Positions 8,732 through 16,454 of a DNA stretch of 34,642 bases are shown here, piece after piece. Both the position numbers and the translations under genes were made by a program. The first letter of the stretch is position 1. The number at the start of each line of letters is the position of its first letter. The stretch is from positions 1 through 34,642 of the IMG/VR virus record IMGVR_UViG_3300046787_000552; one strand, given 5' to 3'. The DNA comes from a virus. The notes below the pieces were generated by a model that did no database searches, had not been told where the DNA came from, and was given only the letters and a program-made list of their open reading frames with translations.

Positions 8732-9476
8732 TTTAGCATGGGATGTTCAAGATAATCAAAAAGTATTCAATTCACTTAATGAATTAGACATTAATAATGT
8801 TGAGGGAGTTTTATCTAAAATAGACAGTTGGGATAACCTAACCGAAGAAAAGATACAATCTTACTCAGACTTATTAAAATCTAACAACCTTGGTATTAAT
8901 TCTCTCCAATCATTATTTTTTAACGTGGAGTGTAATGACATATCAAATGTGGAGATAATTCTTAACCATTTCCAAAGACTTATCAATTATTCAAAAATCT
9001 TATCGGTAAATGTCTTAGTTTTTGGAACACCATCCCTAAGAAAAAAAATTGATGGGTGGGAAAATTATCTAATTAAAATCTTTACCAAATTAGATGAGAT
9101 GTTAGACGGGACCGGAATTTATGTTTTAATAGAACCAAATTCAAAAGTCTATGGGGGAGAGTTCTTCCATAACTTATCTGAAATCACTGATTTTATCATA
9201 ACAAATAAATTAAAGAACATCAGAACAATGATTGACACCCATAACCTATTATTAGAAGGAGACGACCCAATCACAGAAATTGAAACTCACTACCACCTAA
9301 TTAATCATATTCACATATCGGAAGAAAAGTTAAAACCATTAACAGACCATTCTTTCCATATTAAATTTTCAAACAAAATTAAGTCAATGGGATACGATAA
9401 AACCGTAACCTATGAATTAAATAAGTGTGATAACCTACAAGATACCTTGGAAGTCTTCACGGCATTATATCAATAA
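8712..9476 (+). CDS. Sugar phosphate isomerase/epimerase-like TIM-barrel protein
   Basis: A 254-residue protein with the pattern of the xylose isomerase-like/AP-endonuclease-2 TIM-barrel family. It starts MKLAVSNLAWD. Putative metal ligands are Glu in VLIEPNSKVYGG, Asp and His in MIDTHNLLLEG, His in HIHISEEKL, and the terminal Glu in TYELNKC. The complete ligand set suggests an active enzyme, unlike several neighbours. Likely substrates are sugars or sugar phosphates. The start lies inside the end of the SDR gene in another frame. An 18-base gap separates it from phoH. Confidence 0.72.
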   Translation: MKLAVSNLAWDVQDNQKVFNSLNELDINNVEGVLSKIDSWDNLTEEKIQSYSDLLKSNNLGINSLQSLFFNVECNDISNVEIILNHFQRLINYSKILSVNVLVFGTPSLRKKIDGWENYLIKIFTKLDEMLDGTGIYVLIEPNSKVYGGEFFHNLSEITDFIITNKLKNIRTMIDTHNLLLEGDDPITEIETHYHLINHIHISEEKLKPLTDHSFHIKFSNKIKSMGYDKTVTYELNKCDNLQDTLEVFTALYQ

Positions 9477-9494
9477 ACTACGATATTAATTTAG

Positions 9495-10241
9495 ATGCAA
9501 CAAAAACCAACTAAAGGTGGAAAACCAAAACCAACCCCAACACCAATGAGTGATAAGGTTGAGACAAGAACAAAAAAACAATTAATTTGTTCGTTAGTCA
9601 AAAAGAAAACTAAACAAAAGTTCTTATCCGAGAGTCAACGAAAATATTATGACATCTTACAGAACAGTCAGATTACAATTTGTTCCGGACCTGCAGGGGT
9701 TGGTAAAAGTTATATAGCAATGAAAGCCGCTGTTGACCTATTATTAGACGAAACAAATCATTATGAGAAAATTATCATCGTTAGACCAGCGGTAGAGGCC
9801 GAAGAAAAACTTGGAAGTTTACCCGGAGGTGTTGAAGAAAAGTTAGACCCTTACATCTTCCCATCTTATTATTTACTGAATAAAATCATCGGTAAAGAAA
9901 CGAGGGAAAAATTAAAAGATATTGAGGCCATTGAAGTATTTGCATTGGCGTACATGAGAGGGATGAATATTGATAATTCAATATTAATATTTGAAGAAGC
10001 CCAAAACTCAACACCAAGTCAAATGAAACTTCTTCTAACCAGAATTGGTTTTAATTCAAAATTTTTCATCTCAGGTGATTTAGAACAATTTGACAGACAT
10101 AAAGATAAAACACAGACCGGATTATGGGATGCATTGAAAAAGTTTCAAGATTTAGAAGATGTCGGAACTTTTGAGTTTAACCCGGAAGATGTGGTGAGAA
10201 ACCCACTTATTTCAAAAATATTAAAACGATACGAACAATGA
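9495..10241 (+). CDS. phoH: PhoH-like ATPase
   Basis: A 248-residue P-loop ATPase. Walker A is GPAGVGKS (65-72), and IIIVRPAVEAEEKLGSLPGG matches the PhoH family signature. The Walker B region is ILIFEEAQNSTPSQMK (163-178), with Glu167 where DEAQ is usual. SGDLEQFD follows as sensor region. The N-terminal 45 residues are basic and low-complexity; there is no PIN domain. PhoH proteins are common in phages of marine bacteria and are thought to act on RNA or in phosphate-stress-linked metabolism, but their phage role is unsettled. Its ATGA stop/start overlap links it to the next gene. Confidence 0.9.
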   Translation: MQQKPTKGGKPKPTPTPMSDKVETRTKKQLICSLVKKKTKQKFLSESQRKYYDILQNSQITICSGPAGVGKSYIAMKAAVDLLLDETNHYEKIIIVRPAVEAEEKLGSLPGGVEEKLDPYIFPSYYLLNKIIGKETREKLKDIEAIEVFALAYMRGMNIDNSILIFEEAQNSTPSQMKLLLTRIGFNSKFFISGDLEQFDRHKDKTQTGLWDALKKFQDLEDVGTFEFNPEDVVRNPLISKILKRYEQ

Positions 10242-10837
10242 GAATCGGAATAGAGTTAAATGGGGTGTTGAGAGACACCCTTAAAAAAATACAACAAGAA
10301 TATGAAAAATGGTATATTGAAAACCCATTTAGAGAAGATGAAGAAGATTCTTTCGTATATGAGGTAATTTCTGACGTGACAACATTAGACATCATGAGTC
10401 ATTTGAAGTTCAAGGATGAGGATGAGTTATATGATTTTTTGTACAAAGAACATACTATGGAAATTTTTGGACACGCGGGGTCTACCGAAGTTTCAAGTAT
10501 GATGGACTTTAATGAATTTTATTTAGATGTTAGAGATAATCACGACATCTTAATTGTTTCCGATGAGATGGGAAAATCAAAACCAGCATCATTATTCTTT
10601 ATCTCTAAGTTCGGATGTTTAGTAGAAACGGTGAAATTTTATAGTGAATCAACAATAAATTCAATGTGGGATTCAATAGACATTTTACTTACGGCAAATC
10701 CTAAACTATTATTAAACTATCCTGAAAATAAAAAGGTTATTAAATTTAACACAACTTATAATACGGATATTAACACGGAGCATTCAATTTCAACAATTAA
10801 AGAGCTCAAATCAAAAATAGAAGAAATTTATGATTAA
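10238..10837 (+). CDS. HAD-like protein with degenerate catalytic motif
   Basis: A 199-residue protein whose start, RIGIELNGVLRDT, lines up with motif I of haloacid dehalogenase phosphatases/5'-nucleotidases, but both catalytic Asp are replaced (Glu6 and Asn8). A central DILIVSDEMGKSKP matches motif II (Ser) and the motif III lysine, and SIDILLTANPK matches motif IV. The HAD fold is thus plausible but phosphatase activity is not. It may be a nucleotide- or sugar-phosphate-binding pseudoenzyme. It is coupled to phoH (ATGA) and overlaps the next gene by eight bases. Confidence 0.5.
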   Translation: MRIGIELNGVLRDTLKKIQQEYEKWYIENPFREDEEDSFVYEVISDVTTLDIMSHLKFKDEDELYDFLYKEHTMEIFGHAGSTEVSSMMDFNEFYLDVRDNHDILIVSDEMGKSKPASLFFISKFGCLVETVKFYSESTINSMWDSIDILLTANPKLLLNYPENKKVIKFNTTYNTDINTEHSISTIKELKSKIEEIYD

Positions 10838-11108
10838 TGTATTAGGAGAGACATATTATGTTGACTTAGATATGGTTGAGGAGTATATTGGTATTCCACA
10901 AGAACCTGAAGAAATTGAATCGGGGTCAACTGAGGTAAAAATAAATATTGTCAAATTTGACTTGGTTAAAATGATGTTAGATACTGTCTTAACCGAACAT
11001 GAAGAATTTGACGAAAAACTTGGGTCATCATTGGGTTCAAAAACAAGTATACCGTTTAGAATCGCTTTCAATAGCTTATTAAATAAAAAACTAATCAATC
11101 ATTATTAA
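10830..11108 (+). CDS. Small hypothetical acidic protein
   Basis: A 92-residue protein of unknown function, acidic in its first two thirds (EEYIGIPQEPEEIESGST) and with no recognisable motif, signal peptide or membrane segment. It overlaps the HAD-like gene by eight bases and lies three bases before a glycosyltransferase gene. Codon use and base composition match its neighbours, which supports it as a real gene. Confidence 0.55.
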   Translation: MINVLGETYYVDLDMVEEYIGIPQEPEEIESGSTEVKINIVKFDLVKMMLDTVLTEHEEFDEKLGSSLGSKTSIPFRIAFNSLLNKKLINHY

Positions 11109-11111
11109 AAT

Positions 11112-12164
11112 ATGGAAAATTCATTACAAGACAAAGTCAAACAGTCCATTCAAACTCTGAGAGACAAACAAGCAAGAATTTATCTTTTGGTACAAGATAC
11201 TAAAGGTAATGCCAGAGCCTCTGTTAGATATATCTATCAAATGGCAAAAACATTAAAAGACAATGGGTTTAACCCGATAATCCTACACGAGAAAGCCGAT
11301 TATGCTGGAGTAGTGGCATGGTTAGATGAGTCGTATATGGAAATCCCTCACCAATCAATTGAGGGTCAAAATTTACAGATTTCACCGGAAGACTTCTTAG
11401 TGGTTCCTGAAATTTTTGGTTATGTTATGGACCAAGTTAAACAACTTCCTTGTGCAAAAATTGTTTTAACTCAATCATATTCGTATATGTTAGAAACATT
11501 ACAACCGGGGCAAAGTTGGCAACAATTTGGTTTCATGAAATGTATCACAACCAACGCAAAACAAAAAGAATACATTGAATCTGTTATGAGAAACTGTTCA
11601 TTTGATATTCTTGAACCTTATATTAGTGAAGTTTTTGAACCAAAAGCACTCCCTCCAATGCCAATTATTGGAATCCACACTAAAGACCAATCAGACGCAG
11701 TTAACTTAATTAAAACTTTTTATCTAAAGTTCCCTCAATACAGATGGTTTACTTTTAGAGACTTAAGAGGTTTATCTGAAAAAGAATTTGCAAGTTCTCT
11801 TAAAGATTGTTTTGTGAGTGTTTGGGTTGATGATGATAGTGGTTTTGGAACATTCCCATTAGAGTCAATGAAATGTAACGTTCCTGTTATTGGTAAAGTA
11901 CCGAACTTAGTACCTGATTGGATTAACGAAGAAAACGGAACTTGGATTACAGACCAAACATTATTGGCTGACGTTGTTGCTGACTTCATTCAAAATTGGT
12001 TAGAAGACAATATTAACCCTGAACTTTATGAGGGTATGAAAAAAACCTCTGAAAAATATTCAGATAAACAAAAATTTGAATCTACGTTAATCTCTTTATT
12101 TGAAGGTTACTTAAACACAAGAGCAGATTCATTCGAACAACAAATTTCAAAAACAGAAGAATAA
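11112..12164 (+). CDS. Glycosyltransferase, GT-B (GT4-like)
   Basis: A 350-residue protein. The N-terminal half begins after about 20 helical residues with RIYLLVQDTKGNARASVRYIY, a GT-B first strand with its binding loop, and continues with a helix-strand pair (TLKDNGFNPIILHEKAD). The C-terminal half contains VSVWVDDDSGFGTFPLESM followed by CNVPVIGKVPN, the donor-binding E-x7-E-like region of GT4 enzymes. The start is supported by its position three bases after the previous stop. It forms a pair with the next gene, a GT2 enzyme, directly before the late sigma factor. Confidence 0.72.
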   Translation: MENSLQDKVKQSIQTLRDKQARIYLLVQDTKGNARASVRYIYQMAKTLKDNGFNPIILHEKADYAGVVAWLDESYMEIPHQSIEGQNLQISPEDFLVVPEIFGYVMDQVKQLPCAKIVLTQSYSYMLETLQPGQSWQQFGFMKCITTNAKQKEYIESVMRNCSFDILEPYISEVFEPKALPPMPIIGIHTKDQSDAVNLIKTFYLKFPQYRWFTFRDLRGLSEKEFASSLKDCFVSVWVDDDSGFGTFPLESMKCNVPVIGKVPNLVPDWINEENGTWITDQTLLADVVADFIQNWLEDNINPELYEGMKKTSEKYSDKQKFESTLISLFEGYLNTRADSFEQQISKTEE

Positions 12165-12165
12165 T

Positions 12166-12972
12166 ATGAGCAATACTTTATCACTTTCAATTATATTACC
12201 AATTAAATCGTCAAAGGCTAAAAACTTTGAGGAGTATTTTAATAAAGCAATTACCTCAATTAAAGACCAATTAGTTGGACCTGAAGAGTTAGTAATTATT
12301 CATACGCAAGAAGAATCACTAGTATCTTTCTTGGAGTCATATGATTTCGGAGACCTTTCAGTTACTAAACTATTATGGGATAAAACCCCTAATTATGCAG
12401 ACCAAGTAAACCACGGTATTAAAAATGCTAAAGGTAAGTGGGTTTCATTATTTGAATTCGATGACGAATATTCATCAATTTGGTTCAAAAACGTGAAAAA
12501 ATATACTGAGGCATATCCTGAGATTCAAATGTTCTTACCTGTTGTTGTTGAGACCGATGAAAAAGGTGTATTTGCCGGATTTACAAATGAAGCAACATTC
12601 GCAGCTAATTTCACACAAGAAGTTGGTTATTTGACTAATGAAACATTACAAGATTATCAAAATTTCCAAACAGCAGGTTCTGTTTTCAAAAAAGAAATTA
12701 TTGAAGATTTTGGAGGATTCAAACCATCAATCAAATTAACATTCATTTATGAATTCTTATTAAGATTAACTTACAACTCAGTAACTATTATGACAATCCC
12801 TAAATTAGGGTACAAACATACTAATATGAGAGAAGGTTCAATCTTTTGGAACTACAAATACGGTGAGTCAGTAATGGTTGAAGATGAGGTTAAATTTTGG
12901 ATTCAAACGGCAAAAAGAGAATACTTCTTCAATGAAGACAGAACCATAAAATTTGAACCGGAAAATGTATAA
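12166..12972 (+). CDS. GT2 family glycosyltransferase
   Basis: A 268-residue GT-A protein. LSLSIILPIKSSKAKNFEEY gives the first strand and helix, PEELVIIHTQEES the second strand, NYADQVNHGIKNAKGKWVSL the conserved helix-strand before the metal site, and FEFDDEYSS (near residue 99) the DXD-equivalent. A later QTAGSVFKKEIIEDFGGF matches the acceptor/catalytic region of GT2 enzymes. It starts one base after the preceding stop, and the sigma gene starts directly after its own stop. Its place next to late regulators, rather than inside the first sugar cluster, could mean late expression and a virion acceptor. Confidence 0.75.
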   Translation: MSNTLSLSIILPIKSSKAKNFEEYFNKAITSIKDQLVGPEELVIIHTQEESLVSFLESYDFGDLSVTKLLWDKTPNYADQVNHGIKNAKGKWVSLFEFDDEYSSIWFKNVKKYTEAYPEIQMFLPVVVETDEKGVFAGFTNEATFAANFTQEVGYLTNETLQDYQNFQTAGSVFKKEIIEDFGGFKPSIKLTFIYEFLLRLTYNSVTIMTIPKLGYKHTNMREGSIFWNYKYGESVMVEDEVKFWIQTAKREYFFNEDRTIKFEPENV

Positions 12973-13719
12973 ATGCAAGAAACACTATCTGCGTCAACAG
13001 AAGATGTTTTATCAAAAAAGAGGGGAAGAAAAACTGTTAATGTAAATTATTTTGATGTTAAGGAAGAACTAGCAGTTAGAAATTTTTTATTGGCGGAAAC
13101 TTTTGAAGAGAAGAATAAAATCTACAATGAGTTTCTAAGAGGTCCACTTGATAAAATGATTTCATCTATCATTAGACGATACAAGTTATATCGTAAAGAT
13201 ATGGATTTTAAGGATATCCATACAGATACACATTCTTTTTTAATGACCAAGGTTGATAAATTCAAGCCGTCAAAAGAAAAAAAGGCGTATTCTTATTTTG
13301 GAACTATCTGTAAAAACTACTTAATGGGTCAAATCATTAAGGACCAAAAAGAAACAAATAGGAAAGTGTCCTATGAAGATATCTCCTCAAGTATTGAGGA
13401 AAGACCTGACATGGTTTATAGAATTGATGATGATATTGTGGAATCACAAGTCATCATCAATGAATATTTGAAAGAACTAAAAGAATTTATTGAAAAAGAA
13501 TCCCTTAACGATAACGAAAGAAAATTAGGTTATGCGTTGATTGATTTGTTTGACAATTACGAAGAAATTTTCTCAGGTGCGGATAATAACAAATTTAATA
13601 AAAATGTAATTCTTTTATCCTTACGAGAGATGACGAATTTAAGTACAAAAGAAATTCGTAGTTCAATCAAAAGGTTCAAAAAACTTTATCTAATTATTCA
13701 GGTAAAGATGAAAAACTAA
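12973..13719 (+). CDS. Late-transcription sigma factor (T4 gp55-like)
   Basis: A 248-residue protein resembling the divergent sigma factors of T4-like phages, which direct host RNA polymerase to late promoters. A DIHTDTHSFLMTKVDKFKPS segment is followed by AYSYFGTICKNYLMGQIIKD (near residues 113-132), matching the region-2 core-binding/-10-recognition helices (SYFxxIxxNY). The C-terminal 60 residues are helical and basic. Family knowledge predicts that it needs the sliding clamp and a gp33-like coactivator, neither of which is in this window. The TATTTAT boxes before head and tail genes are its probable targets. Its start follows the preceding stop directly. Confidence 0.8.
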   Translation: MQETLSASTEDVLSKKRGRKTVNVNYFDVKEELAVRNFLLAETFEEKNKIYNEFLRGPLDKMISSIIRRYKLYRKDMDFKDIHTDTHSFLMTKVDKFKPSKEKKAYSYFGTICKNYLMGQIIKDQKETNRKVSYEDISSSIEERPDMVYRIDDDIVESQVIINEYLKELKEFIEKESLNDNERKLGYALIDLFDNYEEIFSGADNNKFNKNVILLSLREMTNLSTKEIRSSIKRFKKLYLIIQVKMKN

Positions 13720-13727
13720 AGAAAAAC

Positions 13728-13734
13728 TATTTAT
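13728..13734 (+). promoter_or_regulatory. TATTTAT box, possible late promoter (weak)
   Basis: TATTTAT in the 19-base gap between the sigma gene and the next gene, followed by TAG. It ends only four bases before the ATG, so transcription from it would begin at or inside the start codon. That makes it the weakest member of the set. Confidence 0.25.
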
Positions 13735-13738
13735 TAGT

Positions 13739-14104
13739 ATGGCAAGACCGACAAGAAAGGAAATTAATTTTTCCAAAGACTCAATATTATCGCTTATGCA
13801 AGAAATCTATAATGAACTTGTTGAGCAAAGACAGACCGCAATTAGAATCCAAAATAAAATGTTGGCAATGTTAAAAGACCCTGCCGACATGGTGACTATT
13901 GGTCCCGTTATAGAAAAACAACAAAAAATTGTTAATGATTGTGTTGAGAAAAAAATTAGTTTATCCAAACTACAATCAAGTATTTGGGAGAAATCAAATA
14001 ACAATACTGAATCATTTTCAATGGCCGATTTAGACGACGATTTAATTCAAAATCTTATAGATAAAGATGTGTCTAATGATGAAGAAGCTTATAAAATGAA
14101 ATAA
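13739..14104 (+). CDS. Hypothetical helical protein, probable virion or assembly protein
   Basis: A 121-residue protein. It is mostly helical, with the stretch SILSLMQEIYNELVEQRQTA and a second helix around KQQKIVNDCVEKKISLSKLQ that could form a coiled coil. It has an acidic tail and no recognised domain. It lies 19 bases after the late sigma gene and three bases before a large structural gene, so it is probably expressed with the baseplate genes. A small chaperone or adaptor role is possible but not shown. Confidence 0.55.
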   Translation: MARPTRKEINFSKDSILSLMQEIYNELVEQRQTAIRIQNKMLAMLKDPADMVTIGPVIEKQQKIVNDCVEKKISLSKLQSSIWEKSNNNTESFSMADLDDDLIQNLIDKDVSNDEEAYKMK

Positions 14105-14107
14105 TAT

Positions 14108-16246
14108 ATGCCGACATTATCTAATAGTGCACCCCAAAAACCTTCAGGAGATTCTGGCTCGTTATCAAATACTGCTCAAGTTATTGAGTCGAAAATAAAA
14201 TCATATAAGACATATAAAGAAGTTTCAGGTGCCTTTAATGATTTATCAAAATCTGCAGGTAACTCAGCATCTAACGCCATTGGAAAAACCGCAACCCAAC
14301 TTGATAAAATCAAAGACCAACAAAAAAGATATCTAAGAGATGCAACAACCTCTATGGATAATTTGTTAGGGTTTCTTGATGGTACCCGAGGTAGTGGTTC
14401 TAGTACCATGAAGTATTTAAGAAAAGTGGTTTTAGAGGCTGCAGCAAAAATTGAACCTAAAATGGTTTCAATTGTTAAAGACCAAACCCTTAAGACTTTA
14501 GGGTGTTCTCAAGAACAAACATATAAGGGAGTGTCTCCTGTTTTACAAGATGGTACTCCATCACCACTTGGAACAATTCCCCCATTATCTCAATTACCAC
14601 AAGCGACCGGAATATACATACCCGTTCAATCAATTGATTTATTTTATAACTTAAAAAATTCACCTCAATCTAAAGTAGGCCAAATTTACTATGAAAAGGC
14701 CGAACCATCAGGAGATGATAAATTCAGACCTTATGGTGGAGACGAACCATTTCCGATGAACAAACAACTTTATCAATTGATGGATAGTCAAAATGTTGAT
14801 AAATCGTTTAATCAAATTAATGGTAAAAATTACCAAGGTAAGTCGGGTCAAAATTTATTTGATTTTGTATACACAACAACTAATAGTTTTGGTGTTACCG
14901 GCGACTATTATAGAATGGTTTTAATTGATAGATTTGATGAAAATGGTAAAATACAAAACAATGTAGGAGAATTTATTTCAGACTATTATAGTACTATTAA
15001 GTTAATTGATACGACTGACATTACAAGTCAATTAGTTAATTTATTATCGGGGGCTATCAGTATTCAAGGTCAAATTGGGATTGGAGAAATTGAAAACCAA
15101 TCTAAGTTTAGTTTAATCGTTCAAAGAATTTTAGGATTATGTTTTGATAGTAGGAGAGAAATTGATGTTAGCGGTATTGCAAAAATCCCTGAATTAGATG
15201 GGGTTGATGATAGTTTCTTTGAATTAACCGAAGTTGATTTAAGAAATATCGAAATCAATATCTCAAACATTCAAAATGGGGTGATGGAATTTGAAGATTG
15301 TGAGAATGTCAAATTACCCGTAGATTACGAATCATTAACTGATGAGTTAATCAATCTTAGAGACTCTGAATTGACTATTGAGAACCAAGTTTCGGCAATG
15401 GAAAGTATTATTGATAGTATTTCTCAAAATCCGGATTGGAATCTACCACCTAATTTTAATGCTATTGTGGCAATTGACAAGAACGTTATTAAGAAAATAC
15501 CAATGGCCATTGCTGCGGGTATCTTAACCCCTAAAACATTATTACCACTTTATACTTTATTATCGGTAGTTCAGTCAGGTGCAACATATACTTACAACCA
15601 AAACATCACATCCGCAAATACTTTTGTTAATTCCGCAAATACTTTTAGTAGTTCTGCGAATACTGTTACATCGGAAATAAGTAATGTGGTGACAAGCGCT
15701 GCGGATTTTTTAAAGAAATATAAAACATTTTCAACTGAAATTATTTCTAAAATCAATGAAGAATTCCTTAAAGTACTTTTTGAAATATTAAAAAGGGATA
15801 TCATCAATTTAGTGTCTTCAATTATTGTCGATACTGTTGCGGATAGGTATAAGAAAAAGATGGCAATGATTCTTAAATTAATTCAAATCGCAATGTTAGT
15901 TTCACAATTGGTGGAAGATTATAGAAAGTGTAAATCATTATTAGATAATATATTATTATTGTTAAATTTGATTAGTGGAATTGTAAGACCTCAACGAGAA
16001 ATACCATTACCACTATTATTATTGTCATCAATGTTACCGGGAATTTCAGGGACTGAAATGACCATTGGTTCAATTGCCGGATTACAAGGAGCCGGAATGC
16101 CAACAGGTCCTATGCCGGATGGTTCACCAAATTTAATGATGGTCTATAATTTAGTCTCTAATAATTCCACAGTGTCTAACATAGCGGAAAATGGTAAAGT
16201 TGAGACAATTGGCCCGGGAGGATTATCAATAGGTAAATTTATATAA
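14108..16246 (+). CDS. Large putative baseplate/virion protein
   Basis: A 712-residue protein without a recognisable family. The N-terminal 120 residues are helical and Ser/Ala-rich. The middle is mixed, with many Asn and Asp. A three-fold seven-residue repeat starting SANT occurs at about 502-522. Two long apolar stretches (about 465-490 and 610-650, the second containing ILLLLNLISGIV and LPLLLLSSMLPG) are unusual for a soluble structural protein. The C-terminus is Gly/Pro-rich. Its place just upstream of the gp5-like hub gene suggests a baseplate hub, tail-tube-end or ejected protein. The apolar segments would fit membrane contact during injection. Confidence 0.6.
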   Translation: MPTLSNSAPQKPSGDSGSLSNTAQVIESKIKSYKTYKEVSGAFNDLSKSAGNSASNAIGKTATQLDKIKDQQKRYLRDATTSMDNLLGFLDGTRGSGSSTMKYLRKVVLEAAAKIEPKMVSIVKDQTLKTLGCSQEQTYKGVSPVLQDGTPSPLGTIPPLSQLPQATGIYIPVQSIDLFYNLKNSPQSKVGQIYYEKAEPSGDDKFRPYGGDEPFPMNKQLYQLMDSQNVDKSFNQINGKNYQGKSGQNLFDFVYTTTNSFGVTGDYYRMVLIDRFDENGKIQNNVGEFISDYYSTIKLIDTTDITSQLVNLLSGAISIQGQIGIGEIENQSKFSLIVQRILGLCFDSRREIDVSGIAKIPELDGVDDSFFELTEVDLRNIEINISNIQNGVMEFEDCENVKLPVDYESLTDELINLRDSELTIENQVSAMESIIDSISQNPDWNLPPNFNAIVAIDKNVIKKIPMAIAAGILTPKTLLPLYTLLSVVQSGATYTYNQNITSANTFVNSANTFSSSANTVTSEISNVVTSAADFLKKYKTFSTEIISKINEEFLKVLFEILKRDIINLVSSIIVDTVADRYKKKMAMILKLIQIAMLVSQLVEDYRKCKSLLDNILLLLNLISGIVRPQREIPLPLLLLSSMLPGISGTEMTIGSIAGLQGAGMPTGPMPDGSPNLMMVYNLVSNNSTVSNIAENGKVETIGPGGLSIGKFI
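15611..15673 (+). repeat. Three tandem 21-base repeats inside the 712-residue gene
   Basis: Three consecutive 21-base units begin TCCGCAAATACTTTT, TCCGCAAATACTTTT and TCTGCGAATACTGTT. They encode SANTFVN, SANTFSS and SANTVTS. The first two share 15 identical leading bases; the third has diverged, mostly at third positions. The seven-residue period suggests a short coiled-coil or helical spacer. Confidence 0.8.
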
Positions 16247-16247
16247 T

Positions 16248-16454
16248 ATGAAAAAAGAAGAACTTGAAAATATAATCAAAGAACAGACAAGTCTGAAAGA
16301 TTTGCCTAATCAAAAATTAATTGAGTATATGGATTTATTATCCTCGGATTTTGAATTGACAAAAGAAAACATTATCAAATCAACAATGTATTTGGATAAA
16401 ATTGAAGAGTTGTATAATAATACATTAAAAGTTTATCAAGAAAGAACAAAATAA
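16248..16454 (+). CDS. Small hypothetical helical protein
   Basis: A 68-residue, almost entirely helical and charged protein (KKEELENIIKEQTSLKDLPN at the start). It is wedged between two structural genes: it starts one base after the previous stop, and its last base is the first base of the next gene (TAATG). Tight coupling to the gp5-like hub gene suggests a baseplate assembly chaperone or small hub component. No family is recognised. Confidence 0.55.
   Translation: MKKEELENIIKEQTSLKDLPNQKLIEYMDLLSSDFELTKENIIKSTMYLDKIEELYNNTLKVYQERTK

Noticed and set aside
1-13000. DNA glucosylation of the T4 type as the role of the glycosyltransferases
   Set aside because: None looks like the T4 alpha- or beta-glucosyltransferases, and no hydroxymethylase or other base-modifying gene is present in this window. 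It remains possible only if such genes lie elsewhere.
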